A stretch of 58,437 nucleotides of DNA from Streptomyces albogriseolus (GTDB taxonomy: Bacteria; Actinomycetota; Actinomycetes; Streptomycetales; Streptomycetaceae). Below, one piece after another: positions 45,917-54,898 of this stretch. The translations under genes were made by a program, and so were the position numbers. The stretch covers positions 1 to 58,437 of the forward strand of contig BMVA01000029.1 in assembly GCA_014650475.1 (NCBI GenBank), given 5' to 3'. The notes beneath the pieces were generated by a model that did no database searches, was not told where the DNA came from, and saw only the letters and a list, made by a program, of their open reading frames with translations. Numbering within the stretch: position 1 is the first letter of the stretch; every line of letters starts with the position of its first letter.

Positions 45917-46441
45917 TCAGCGGTTGTTGTGCAGGACGAGGTTGAGCTTCGCCCAGTCCTTGCCGCCGTTCTCCCCGTTGCGGAGCGTGATCTCGCTGAC
46001 CGTCGAGGTCTGTCCCGCGGGGACGTAGCGGTTGAAGTTGTACTCGGCGTCGAGGTCGGTGTTGGTGTCGTTCGTGCCCTCGTAGAACCGCAGGGTCACA
46101 TAGATCATGACTCCGCCGCCGGCGTCCGTCTCCGCGGACACATGCTTCTCCACACGGATTTCGCCCCCGCACGTGGTCTCCCACCACACCGACGGCGTGC
46201 GGACCTCGTTCACCCAGCCCTCGGAGGCGACGTTGCCGTTGCAGTACGTACCGGCGGCGAAAATGCCTTCGTCGTCGCGGATCGTGTAGGTGCCGGTCAG
46301 AGCGACGTTCCGCCACACGGAGGCCGTGACCGCGTCACCCGCCGCAGACGGGGCCGCACCGGCAGCCGGAGCCCCCGCCACCGTCAGGCCGGCGACTGCG
46401 GCCGCGGCCAGCATCCCCATGGTCCTTCTTCGCATGAACAT
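45917..46441 (-). CDS. Secreted protein of unknown function
   Basis: This 174-residue protein has a signal peptide: basic MFMRRRTMGMLAAAAVAGLT, hydrophobic core, and an AGAAPSAAG cleavage region. The mature part is beta-rich (ALTGTYTIRDDEGIFAAGTY) with two cysteines (YCNGNV, TTCGGEI) likely to pair. The ribosome site is GAGGGGG. The pattern suits a small secreted beta protein, common in Streptomyces. No enzyme motif. Confidence 0.8.
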   Translation of the reverse strand: MFMRRRTMGMLAAAAVAGLTVAGAPAAGAAPSAAGDAVTASVWRNVALTGTYTIRDDEGIFAAGTYCNGNVASEGWVNEVRTPSVWWETTCGGEIRVEKHVSAETDAGGGVMIYVTLRFYEGTNDTNTDLDAEYNFNRYVPAGQTSTVSEITLRNGENGGKDWAKLNLVLHNNR

Positions 46442-46559
46442 CTCTTCCCCCTCGTTGTCGTCACCGAACGCGCCGAAGGCGGCTCACCACCCTCGACCTG
46501 GTAAAGAGTGCCGCGGCCGGTCGGCGTATCCCATCCCAGACATCTGGGGGGGCGCACCA

Positions 46560-47104
46560 CCGGTGGGCTGTCGCCTTCGGGCTCACCGTCGGCACCCCCA
46601 CGCCCGGCCTGCCGTACTTCTCCGGCAGCTGCACCCCACTGAGCCCCGGTCTGGGACTTCCAGGCGAGGGGGTCGATCACCGGGCGGATCCCGCGCTGCC
46701 GCAGGAGCCGGCGGTACTTGGCGTGGTCATAGCCGCGGTCCGCGAAGAGCATGTCGGGTCGCCTTCGTGGCCGGCCCACGATTCCCGCCACTGCCGGGAT
46801 CTTGTCCAACAGCGGCAGCAGTTGGGTGACATCGTTGTGGTTCCCGACGGTCAGCGGCACCGCGAGCGGGATGCCCTGGCCGTCGGTGATGACGTGGTGC
46901 TGGCTGCCCGGCCGTGCGTGGTCGACCGGGCTGGGGCCGCTTGTCGGCTTCTGTGTGCGGCCTGGGCGTGGAAGGAATCGACCATCGCGCGAGACCAGTC
47001 CAGCTGGTTCTTCGACGGCAGCTTGTTCAGCAGCAGCTGGTGCAGCTTCTCCCAGACACCGGCCTCGTTCCAGGCCGCCAGACGCCGCCAGACGCCGCCA
47101 GCGA
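46560..47104 (-). pseudogene. Broken IS5-type transposase, left of the small CRISPR array
   Basis: Two minus frames give pieces of one transposase: GVWRRLAAWNEAGVWEKLHQ and LDWSRAMVDSFHAQ in one, then GSQHHVITDGQGIPLAVPLT, LFADRGYDHAKYRRLLRQRG and IRPVIDPL in another. The shift lies near 46955. The N terminus is lost at about 47100, exactly where the CRISPR repeats begin. Confidence 0.75.
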
Positions 47105-47105
47105 C

Positions 47106-47272
47106 GGGACCATCCCCGCAGGTGCGGGGAGCAGCGGAGGCCGGCCATGTCTTCGTGTCCGCCGAGGGGACCATCCCCGCGGGTGCGGGGAGCAGCGCAC
47201 CGCAGGCTCGTCGGCCTCGGTCACGGCGATCTCGACGGAGCAGGGACCATCCCCGCGGGTGCGGGGAGCAGC
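47106..47272 (+). CRISPR. Three-repeat CRISPR array trapped between transposase fragments
   Basis: The repeat starts GGGACCATCCCCGCGGG and ends TGCGGGGAGCAGC. Copies start at 47106 (one change), 47167 and 47243. The first interval is the type I-E unit of 61 nt. The second is 76 nt, giving a spacer of about 46 nt, so it is unusual. The repeat family differs from that of the array at 43246. No cas genes are near. Confidence 0.88.
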
Positions 47273-47282
47273 CCAGCAGGGA

Positions 47283-47594
47283 CGACCTCGCGTCCGCCCG
47301 GAGCGGGTGGTGGCAGACAAGGGCTACTCGGCCCGCACCTTCCGCGCTTACCTGCGCAGACGCGGAATTAAGGCGACCATCCCAGAATGCGTCGACCAGC
47401 TCGCAGGCCGGCGCCGGCGCCGTGAACGGCCCTGCGGCTTTGACACAACCGTTTACCGCCGCCGCAACGTCGTCGAGCGCTGCTTCAACCGCCTCAAGCA
47501 GTGGCGCGGCATCGCCACCCGCTACGAGAAACAGCCCGGCCGCTACCTCGCAACCGTCACCCTGGCCAGCACACTCATCTGGCGCGAGACGTGA
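47283..47594 (+). pseudogene. C-terminal fragment of an IS5-type transposase
   Basis: The plus strand encodes RPERVVADKGYSARTFRAYL, RRRGIKATIPECVDQ and RRNVVERCFNRLKQWRGIAT up to a TGA at 47594. This is the last third (with the catalytic Glu in VERCFN) of a DDE transposase. It is a different element from the one on the left, which runs the other way. It starts right after the last CRISPR repeat. Confidence 0.8.
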
Positions 47595-47915
47595 TCGACA
47601 AGACGCTGCCTAGCGCGCCTCCTAAGCCCGCTTTACTGGCGAAGAGGCAGTGTTCCGACCCTGCACTATTCGACCCAAGTGTCGGCTCTTGCCCACCAGG
47701 CCGGACGTTCCAGAGGGCTGATTCATCGGACCGCATGGCTGAACCACGAGGGCGAACTCCGACTGACCGAGGGCACATCGAACTGGTTGGAGGGCGGCGG
47801 GTGTCGAAGGCCCGGGCGGTTTTCGGCCGTGGGCTTGTGGCCCCATAGGTCGGCACCAAAGGCGCGGACGCCTGACCGGGCTGACGAAGTCTCCGTCCCT
47901 GCAGCCAGGAAGCCG
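47595..47915. other. Gap with no recognised gene
   Basis: About 320 bp between the transposase fragment and the MFS gene. Frames are open but show no known motif. Possibly old transposon flank. Confidence 0.35.
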
Positions 47916-49196
47916 CTACGCGGCCGGACTGTCCGTTGCCGGGGACGGAGCCGCTTCTGTCGTAGGCGACGGAACATGCCCGCTTGACAAGCGTTCCCTT
48001 CGCCATGGCAGAAGCAGCGCGCTCGCCATGCACAGCAGGCCGGCGATGAGCAGGGCGCCGCGTACGCCTGCGACGGCGGCGATGAGGCCACCGGCGATCA
48101 CGAATGCGGCCTGGCACGTCTTCGCGCCCACTGACCAGGAGGTGCCGACTCGGGACATGAAGGCGTCCGGTGTGGCCGCCATGCGGTAGGTGGTGAACGA
48201 CGGGTTGAAGACCCCGGCGGAGAAGAGCAGGCCGAAGTCGGCGGCCACGATGACAAACAGGCCGAGGGCGCCGGAGGGCGTCAGCGGCAGCAGGATCGTC
48301 CACAACGTACGTGCCACACCGGACACCAGCAGAACGCGACGCTGTCCGAATCGCCGGGTAAGGAGCGGAGTCAGGCGCGAGCCCAGCACACCGCCCAGGC
48401 ACGGCAGTCCCAGAGCGAGTCCGTACTGCCACGGCGCCAGACCGAGGTCATCCAGCATGAGGACGGCCATCAGCGGGGAGGTCATCATGACGGATCCGCC
48501 GAAGAGCAGCGCGTTGAAGAACAGCGGCCGTAGTCCCGGGTGGCGCAGGAGGTACTGCCAACCGGCCGCGATGTCCCGGCCCAGGCGAGCGGTGGCGGCA
48601 CGTGCCGGTGGCGCGAATTCGGGCTGCCGGATACGACGGATCCCCACAGCCGATCCGAGGAAGGACAGCGCGTCGACCACCATCGTGGCCGCCGCGCCCA
48701 ATGCCCCGATCAGAAGCCCTCCGACGGGCGGGCCGGCACTGACGCTGATCCAGGTAGTCGTCTCAAACAGGCTGTTGGCACGAAGGCGGTGCTCGGGCAA
48801 GACGAGTGCTTTCAGATGTGCTCCACTGGCCGCGTCGAACGCGACAGACGCAGCTGTCTGGAGAACGCCGACGACACATAGCTGGGTGAAGGTGAGCTGG
48901 TCGAAAGCCATGGCGACAGGAATGCTGACCAACAGTACGCAGCGGGCCAGATCGGCGGTGATCATGACCGGCCGTTTGTACTGGTGCTCGATACGCACAC
49001 CGAGCGGCAGAGCGATCAGCGCGCTGGCCACCGCAGACAACGCTGCGAGCATCGAGACCTGGAATGCCGAGGAATCCAGCACCAGAAGGGCGATCAGCGG
49101 CAACGCCCCCATGCCCACGGCACTGCCCGCTGCGCTGACCGCGTAGGCGCCCCACAACCGCCGGAAGTCCTGCCCGAGCGTGCTCCGCCGTACCAA
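47916..49196 (-). CDS. MFS exporter
   Basis: This protein of about 426 residues has twelve predicted membrane helices and the actinobacterial exporter pattern: RSTLGQDFRRLWGAYAVSAA at the start, LPLGVRIEHQYKRPVMITAD in the loop between helices 2 and 3, GPPVGGLLIGALGAAATMV. A TTG at 49196 preceded by GGGAGG is the likely start. A GTG at 49250 would add 18 residues but has no ribosome site. It lies near the recombinase module but has its own reading direction and no linked resistance enzyme. Substrate unknown, probably a drug or metabolite. Confidence 0.88.
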   Translation of the reverse strand: MVRRSTLGQDFRRLWGAYAVSAAGSAVGMGALPLIALLVLDSSAFQVSMLAALSAVASALIALPLGVRIEHQYKRPVMITADLARCVLLVSIPVAMAFDQLTFTQLCVVGVLQTAASVAFDAASGAHLKALVLPEHRLRANSLFETTTWISVSAGPPVGGLLIGALGAAATMVVDALSFLGSAVGIRRIRQPEFAPPARAATARLGRDIAAGWQYLLRHPGLRPLFFNALLFGGSVMMTSPLMAVLMLDDLGLAPWQYGLALGLPCLGGVLGSRLTPLLTRRFGQRRVLLVSGVARTLWTILLPLTPSGALGLFVIVAADFGLLFSAGVFNPSFTTYRMAATPDAFMSRVGTSWSVGAKTCQAAFVIAGGLIAAVAGVRGALLIAGLLCMASALLLPWRRERLSSGHVPSPTTEAAPSPATDSPAA

Positions 49197-49298
49197 CCGA
49201 ACCTCCCGAGTCGCGAAGGCGCTCAGCGTAGTGAGTCGGCCAACGACCACCTTGTGATCAAGCCATCAAGCTGGTCAGCCACAGGCCAACGCGAGGGC

Positions 49299-50315
49299 TT
49301 ACTTCTCTGTGGCGGCGCGGGCGGCGAGGTAGTCCGTCCAGCTGTCCTGCGCAAAGCGGGCCCACCTGTGTGCAGTCTGGGGGTGGATGCCGAAGAGGTC
49401 GCTCGCGACGATCGGGGGGAGGTCGGCGACTGCTTCGATCATGGCGGTGTTGCGTGCGCTGAGGCCGGGAAGGCCGTGCTGGCGCATGAGGGAGTGGAGT
49501 CCGGCAGCCGATCGTGGCCGGCTGGGTGGGCGCCCAGGCAGCAAATACTTCGGATGGTCTCCTGTCGGCTGGTCGAGGATCGAGATGTGGCCGATGGGAC
49601 GGGTGGCCTGTTGTTCGATGAGTCGGGCCAGCTTGGGCGGCAGGAGAACGGGGTTCTGGTCGATGGTGAGGTAGGCGCCGTCCTCCTCATGGTGGAACCG
49701 GTCTGTTGTGAGTTGAAGGATGCGGACGGTGGGAAGTCCGTAGAGCCTGGTCAGGGCTCCAGCGATGCGGACTTCGAGCGGTAGTTCGTCGTCGTTGAGG
49801 CATCGCCGTAGTTGCTCGTGGTGTTCTTCGCTGCTGAGGAATTTGGTCGGCAGGCCGCTGTGCTGGGGGACGGCCGTGAGCTTCCCGGTGAGGCGGCGGG
49901 CGACGGTCCACCGGATGAACGCCCCGATGCGCCGGGTGCGGTGGGATGTCACCCAAAGGTCGAGATCGCCTTGGGTCAGCGAGCCGAGATCGAAGTCTTC
50001 CATCTCCACCCAGGCAATGAACTCCATGGCGGCACGACTTTCCATGCGGTCGACGGAGGCGGCGCCGGACGTGTATCTGCCGCGTTCGGACCGGCGTCGC
50101 GCGTCGCGGAGGATGCACCACTCCGCGAAGGGACGGAGAACCCTCAACTGCGTGGCAGGCAGGCCGTTGAGGGCAGCGTCGAGCCAGAGCTGGATCCGTG
50201 CGAAGTTCTCGTCCCGACGCGGCAGGACACCCGTGATGACGAGGAGTTCCCGGAGGTAGCGGGTGCTGCCGTCCTGTTCCAGTCCGTCGAGGACTTCGTG
50301 AGTGATCTCCGCTTT
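49299..50315 (-). pseudogene. Downstream part of an amber-split zinc-ribbon/recombinase-like gene
   Basis: This frame continues directly, in register, from the TAG at 50316-50318. It encodes KAEITHEVLDGLEQDGSTRY onward with no good start codon near the stop. The internal part (EVRIAGALTRLYGLPTVRIL, then LQLTTDRFHHEEDGAYL) resembles the first part of a tyrosine-recombinase catalytic domain. The late His/Arg/Tyr residues are not evident. If translated alone, the first usable codons are the TTG at 50147 or later. It is best read as the C-terminal half of one 761-residue protein. Confidence 0.65.
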
Positions 50316-51584
50316 CTAAGAGGCGAGTCTCGCCAGGACTTGAACGCCCTTGCTCGTGGCGAGCCAGTTGCGGACCGCCCAGGGCTCCGCAGCCGTGAGC
50401 TTGTCCGCAAGCGGCGCGAGATGCGGCACCAGGTTCCCGTCCTCGTCGCTGAGGAAGTCGTGAACACGATCGCTGTTGATGCAGCGGCCGCAGCACCCGT
50501 CCGCGTAGATGTTTCCGGGAAAGCCGCAGCGGCGGCAGGCGTAGTCAATCTCCGTGCCAGAGCACGGCCCGCAGAGATCATGTCCCTGCTCGGAGCGGCC
50601 GACCAGAACCCGGAGAGTGCCGCATCCGGTACAGGGGGCCGGGGAACGGGTGCGACGGCGGTAACAGGTGTCGCAGAGAGCCCCGACCGGCCAGGTGGCC
50701 TTCAGAGGCCGTCTCCTGTCGCAGTCGACGCAGGTTGTCATGCTGCGCGGACGGCAGGAATCGCAGTAGCGAGCGCCGCCAGGCCCCCTGCGGCGCTGGA
50801 CGGGACGCTGCCGGCCGCAGACGCTGCACTCGCCGAGCGGAGAGCGGTAGCAGCTCATGCACGTGTCCGGTTGCCCGTCGGCGGCTCGTTTGGCCATTGG
50901 CTGGACCTCACCGCAGACGCCGCAGAGCCGCGGCGGCCGTGTGTAACAGGACCGGCAGATGGGTTCATCGCCCGCGACGGCGGAGGGTGCCATCCGGCCG
51001 CAGCGCGAGCACTCGTGCTCCAGCTTGGGAGCACACGGTCCGCAAACGATCTTCCCGTTCTCCCGTCGAGCGGGCTCGCGCAACTGGCCGCACTTCGCGC
51101 ACTTCGTCTTTCTCGCCGGGTCTCTGCGGTAGCAGGCCCGGCAGATCGGGCCTTCCTCGCGGTGGGTGACGATGTTGCCGTCCTTGCCGCAACGGGCGCA
51201 TGGCCGCAGTTCCGTGCGGTGTCCGCACCAACCGCAGCAGCGTCCTTCGGGCGTCGGACGAACCAGCGGCTTGTCGGTTCGTCCGCAGCGGGGACAAGCG
51301 AGCTGGGTGACGTTGAGGCCGTAGCCGTGTAGGTCGAGCTGCCGCAAGAGCCGCGGCAGCGCGGCCGGGCAGTGCGACGAAGGGGCCGTCAGAGCATCGG
51401 GGTGTTCCTCAAGGTAGGTGGCCATCTCTCTCGCGACGACGGGGCTCCATGCCTTGGCCTGCGTGAGGATCACCTCGGCGTCCCTCGCTGAGAGCGTCGG
51501 ACCGACCACTTCCCGCAGGCGGCCGAGCAGCCAGGACCGGACCTCGGCGAGTTCCCGCCCCGGTATTCGCGGTCCGTTCGTCAC
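50316..51584 (-). CDS. Multi-zinc-ribbon protein of the recombinase module
   Basis: This 422-residue protein starts at a GTG overlapping the XRE stop (GTGA). It carries more than ten CxxC knuckles in a row between residues about 95 and 375 (for example CPRCGRTDKPL, CGWCGH, CARCGKDG, CSRCGRM, CGVCGE, CVDCDRR), so it binds many zinc ions. It ends at a TAG, after which the same frame continues for 338 codons (49299-50315). In related three-gene modules this protein accompanies a tyrosine recombinase. Probably a DNA-binding accessory or degenerate recombinase. Confidence 0.75.
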   Translation of the reverse strand: MTNGPRIPGRELAEVRSWLLGRLREVVGPTLSARDAEVILTQAKAWSPVVAREMATYLEEHPDALTAPSSHCPAALPRLLRQLDLHGYGLNVTQLACPRCGRTDKPLVRPTPEGRCCGWCGHRTELRPCARCGKDGNIVTHREEGPICRACYRRDPARKTKCAKCGQLREPARRENGKIVCGPCAPKLEHECSRCGRMAPSAVAGDEPICRSCYTRPPRLCGVCGEVQPMAKRAADGQPDTCMSCYRSPLGECSVCGRQRPVQRRRGPGGARYCDSCRPRSMTTCVDCDRRRPLKATWPVGALCDTCYRRRTRSPAPCTGCGTLRVLVGRSEQGHDLCGPCSGTEIDYACRRCGFPGNIYADGCCGRCINSDRVHDFLSDEDGNLVPHLAPLADKLTAAEPWAVRNWLATSKGVQVLARLAS

Positions 51585-51907
51585 GACTGACCGGGCCGAC
51601 GGACGACGGCTCGCCGCGGAGCCGCCGGAACGGGACCGAGCGTCCCGTCGGAGGTCTTGTTGACCTGGGCGTTGACGGCTTCCGGTTTGATCAGGTCATT
51701 CGGGGTGCACTCCAGGATGTCGCAGAGCGCGACGAGCGTGTCCATACTCATCCGTTGCGGGGGCTGGGTGACCAACCGGTAGACCTGCTCGCGGGACAAC
51801 GTCACTCCGCGTTCGGCCAGCAGCGGCACCAGGTCCGAGGTCTGGAACATCTCCCGCTCGGCCATCAGCTGCCGCAGCTTCCACTGGTATCCCATCTTCT
51901 TGATCAC
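51581..51907 (-). CDS. XRE-type regulator of the recombinase module
   Basis: This 108-residue protein has an HTH_26-like XRE fold: LRQLMAEREMFQTSDLVPLL, then GVTLSREQVYRLVTQPPQRM and MDTLVALCDILECTPNDLIK. It is the middle gene of a three-gene module, 4 bp after the recombinase stop and overlapping the zinc-ribbon gene by 4 nt. It may regulate the module or act as a directionality factor. GTG at 51907 and ATG at 51895 are both possible starts. Confidence 0.85.
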   Translation of the reverse strand: MIKKMGYQWKLRQLMAEREMFQTSDLVPLLAERGVTLSREQVYRLVTQPPQRMSMDTLVALCDILECTPNDLIKPEAVNAQVNKTSDGTLGPVPAAPRRAVVRRPGQS

Positions 51908-51911
51908 GCCG

Positions 51912-53018
51912 TCACTCCCAGTCCTCGCCGAGCCGTGCCTTCATCGAGGCTTCCAGCAGCTTGTTCCTGTACTCGTTCGAGACACCCATGTAGATCGCCG
52001 TGGTCGAGGCGTGGGAATGGCCGACCTGCTCCTGAACGAACCGGGCGGGGTAGCCGAATTCAGTGAGATGGGTGATGTAGCTGTGCCGGAGGCAGTGCAG
52101 ATCCAGGTCCTCGTCCAGGCCGGCGGCCTGGCGGGCATTTACGAAAGCCTCGTTGATCGACCGCGGGGACAGGCGGCCCACCCGCTCGGTCACCCAGAGC
52201 GCGGGATGCCGGCCCGGCGCGAAATGCGGGCGTATCTCGGACAGCCACTCCTGGAGGACACCGACCACCCAGTCCATCTCGGGGACGGTCAGCACGGTGC
52301 GGCGCTTGGCCGGTGCCCCCTTCGACGCCTTGCCGAAGCGCACCATCAAGCTGCCGTAGTTGCCGAACCGTGGCGCCTTGCGGTTGCGCCTGAAGTCGAC
52401 CAGGTCCACCCGGGATGATTCCGTGCGCCGGGTCCCGTAGGCGTAGATCGTCTTCAGGACCGCGGCATCACGTAGTGCGGCAAGCACACCCTTGCGGCCC
52501 TGTCCTCGGATCTTGGCGGGCCTGGCGTCCGCGGCATCGAAAAGGGCCTGGACCTCGTCATAATCCAGCGGACGCCTGCGGGGGTCGCCCTCGTACTCAA
52601 TGGTGTGCAGAACCGAGTTGCCCTCGTGGAAGACCGCCTGCGGCCCCTCACCGAAACGCTCACCGCAGACCTCCGTCCACCCGTAACGGCTATCCATGAG
52701 GTACTCGATGAACAGCCCGATCGTCACCTCATAGGTCCGAGCTGTCGACATCTGGATCGGCTTGGCGCCGCCACGGAGATGAGCGATGAACGCCTCCCCC
52801 TCCGCCGGCGTCCACTGCCACGGGTACTGGCCGGTGAACTCCCCGAACCGCTCGATCAGCCGCAGTCGCGGGGTGATCGAGGCTGCCCGTAGAAACCGAG
52901 CCGACTGCTGCCTCGCCCAACCCTCCTTCATCGCCTCAAAGACCGCAGGTGCCGGGTCGATGTGGACGACGTTCTGGGCCAGGACGAGCTTCGCTGACCC
53001 AAGCGCGTGTGTACTCAC
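51912..53018 (-). CDS. Tyrosine recombinase/integrase
   Basis: This 368-residue tyrosine recombinase has its catalytic residues visible: R197 (YGTRRTESS), H308 and R311 (LHCLRHSYITHL), H334 (QVGHSHASTT) and Y343 (AIYMGVS), with a candidate K230. The N-terminal part is a SAM-like core-binding domain. It looks intact. It starts at GTG 53018 with no ribosome site, so leaderless translation is possible. It heads a module with an XRE and a zinc-ribbon gene. Upstream are two palindromes at 53027 and 53158. The element it moves and its attachment sites were not found. Confidence 0.92.
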   Translation of the reverse strand: MSTHALGSAKLVLAQNVVHIDPAPAVFEAMKEGWARQQSARFLRAASITPRLRLIERFGEFTGQYPWQWTPAEGEAFIAHLRGGAKPIQMSTARTYEVTIGLFIEYLMDSRYGWTEVCGERFGEGPQAVFHEGNSVLHTIEYEGDPRRRPLDYDEVQALFDAADARPAKIRGQGRKGVLAALRDAAVLKTIYAYGTRRTESSRVDLVDFRRNRKAPRFGNYGSLMVRFGKASKGAPAKRRTVLTVPEMDWVVGVLQEWLSEIRPHFAPGRHPALWVTERVGRLSPRSINEAFVNARQAAGLDEDLDLHCLRHSYITHLTEFGYPARFVQEQVGHSHASTTAIYMGVSNEYRNKLLEASMKARLGEDWE

Positions 53019-53026
53019 AGAAGCTG

Positions 53027-53041
53027 TTGTATCAGATGCAA
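53027..53041. promoter_or_regulatory. Palindrome 1 upstream of the recombinase gene
   Basis: TTGTATCAGATGCAA has near-perfect dyad symmetry (TTGTATC/GATGCAA) and lies 8 bp upstream of the recombinase start. A half-similar TTGCTTGATACA lies at 53053. It resembles an operator, perhaps for the XRE protein of the module, or a recombinase binding site. Confidence 0.5.
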
Positions 53042-53157
53042 CATTGTTGAGCTTGCTTGATACAGTGCAGCTCAGACAGTCAGGCAGGCATTGAAACTCG
53101 TCACGGTGCCGCCTGCTCGGACCCGCCTAAACGGCAGTGCCTCCACCCTGCGTCATG

Positions 53158-53172
53158 TTGCATTTGATGCAA
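53158..53172. promoter_or_regulatory. Palindrome 2 between the recombinase and secreted-protein genes
   Basis: TTGCATTTGATGCAA has a perfect 6-bp dyad (TTGCAT/ATGCAA) and matches palindrome 1 at 11 of 15 positions, 131 bp away. It touches the stop of the secreted-protein gene. It is probably a second site for the same DNA-binding protein. Confidence 0.5.
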
Positions 53173-53526
53173 TTACGCTCGTTTCAGGCAGGTGGCGGGC
53201 ACCTGACCGCCGCGGACGATCCTCCAGACATGCCCGTCGCGGCCGCACTTCCGGTATGCCGGGCCACTCTGCGTGCGGGCGATGGCCTCCACGCATGACG
53301 TCACCACATCACCCCGGTACAGGTAGCGCACGACCGGCGAGTCGGGTGAGGCGACCGGAGCGTTGTCTGCTGGCCTGCGCACCGCGACCTTCTTGCCGGT
53401 GACCACCCACTTCGCCGAGCAGGCGCTCGGCGAAGAGAGGTGGGCAGGCGTCGAGGCCGCAGGAGAAGCTGTGGCCGGCAGCAGTGCGAGAGCCGCCGCC
53501 GCAGCGGCCGCGATCATCGTCTTCAT
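53173..53526 (-). CDS. Small secreted protein, SH3-like
   Basis: This 117-residue protein begins MKTMIAAAAAAALALLPATA, a typical signal peptide with cleavage near SPAAS. The mature part (KKVAVRRPADNAPVASPDSP, then YRGDVVTSCVEAI and GHVWRIV) has the style of bacterial SH3 domains, with three cysteines. Secreted cell-wall or surface role inferred. Function unknown. Confidence 0.7.
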   Translation of the reverse strand: MKTMIAAAAAAALALLPATASPAASTPAHLSSPSACSAKWVVTGKKVAVRRPADNAPVASPDSPVVRYLYRGDVVTSCVEAIARTQSGPAYRKCGRDGHVWRIVRGGQVPATCLKRA

Positions 53527-53639
53527 GATTAGACCAACGGTGCGCGGCCTGTTCTGAGACTGTGCAGGCGGCACGACCACCCGTCCGGGCGATAGGCCCG
53601 GCTGTGCGCGGGTGCTGAGGGGGTTTTCGGCGTGGGGCC

Positions 53640-54260
53640 GGACGGAGAGCTGCCAGACTGCCGAAGTTCCAGACTCCGGCAGCCCCTGCAGGCCTCAGGG
53701 TTGGAGCGAGGCGGAGGCCTACGTCGAGCTGGCCAGCCTGTCCGGGCTGTCCCGGGTCGCCCTGCGCCGCTGGTTCACCGAGCGGCGCGTTCATGGAGCG
53801 TGTGCAGGGCACCACCACGACGCTGTGGGTCTCCCTGCACCTCAACCACCACGGCGAGCACCCCGTCCCGCCCGAAACTCCCACGGAGCCGCGCGGTCTC
53901 TACCGCGCCTGGACCCGGGCCGTCGAGCAGACCAACGCTCAGATGGCCGGTGAACCCTCGCGGGTTCCCCTGCCCACCCCCATGGAACAGTTCCGCTGCG
54001 GCGTCAGCCCGAAAACCTCCCCGGCGCCCCGGCGCCCCGGCAGCCCGACGCCGAACAGGCGTCCTCCGGGACGACGTCGCCGCGTGCAGCCGCGCCCTCG
54101 CCGCGGTGCGCCGTTCCGGCGAGCCGGAAACCACCGAGGAATTCCCGAGAAGATCGAGCAGGCGATGCAGTTGTCTGCGCTGGTCGAGGCGGGCCTGACC
54201 GGCACCGCCGACCTGACGGCCGTCGGAAGATGCCGCCCCTCCAAGGCCAATGCCGTCTGA
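53640..54260 (+). pseudogene. Decayed gene split over several frames
   Basis: Coding-like text moves between frames: GWSEAEAYVELASLSGLSRV in one, then LWVSLHLNHHGEHPVPPETP and GLYRAWTRAVEQTNAQMAGE in the next, then DDVAACSRALAAVRRSGEPE, then EKIEQAMQLSALVEAGLTGT. At least three shifts are needed to read one protein. I do not recognise the family. Confidence 0.5.
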
Positions 54261-54419
54261 CCTGTGCCGCGAATCCCGGAGTCACAGCCTCCGGGCTCAC
54301 GCATTCCGGAACTGGGGAAGTGGTCGCGTGACATGAAGTCCCCGGCGGCGCTCGGTGCAGGAGCAGGCGCCGGGAGGGCTCACGACGATGATTTAGCCAG
54401 CGATAACCGGGCGCGGTCG

Positions 54420-54855
54420 TTGCCCCTCTACGTCGCCGCTGGTCAGGCGGGTGCTCCGGTGCGCCAAGGCCTGGTTCAGCGTGCTCAAGGGAGCTCGACG
54501 CCGACGCCCCGACACAGCCGGTCTCCCGCGCCCCGACCGTTACCGGCCGGCTCCGCCAACCGCAACCCGCCACCCGGCGGGGGAGCGCATGAAGGGAGGC
54601 GCGGTCAACGACCGTGTGCAGCTGCTCGCGAGTCGGGCCGGAATCCCGTATGTGGGCGAGCGGAAGGTGCGGGCGCACAGTCTGAGGGCGGCCCGAACAC
54701 CCATGATTGCCGCCAAGGTGCCGCTGCGGGAGCGCAACCCGAGCGGCCGCTGGGCGGGAAGTCCGAACACCGCTGAAACGGTCTACGGCCGGACCCCTAT
54801 CAGCCCGGAGGCCGATCCGCTGCCGCAGGTCCCGCTGGGCGGCTTCGACGGATAG
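54420..54855 (+). pseudogene. Remnant of a tyrosine integrase (copy 1)
   Basis: The end of the frame reads RKVRAHSLRAARTPMIAAKV, then PLRERNPSGRWAGSPNTAET and VYGRTPISPEADP. HSLR and the late Tyr in the spacing of a tyrosine recombinase C terminus support this. The N-terminal part is absent or in other frames. The 54720-54848 stretch recurs at 56812-56938. Confidence 0.6.
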
Positions 54856-54898
54856 TGCAGCACGGCGGGCCTCTCCGCGGGGCCCGCCGTGTCCAGGG

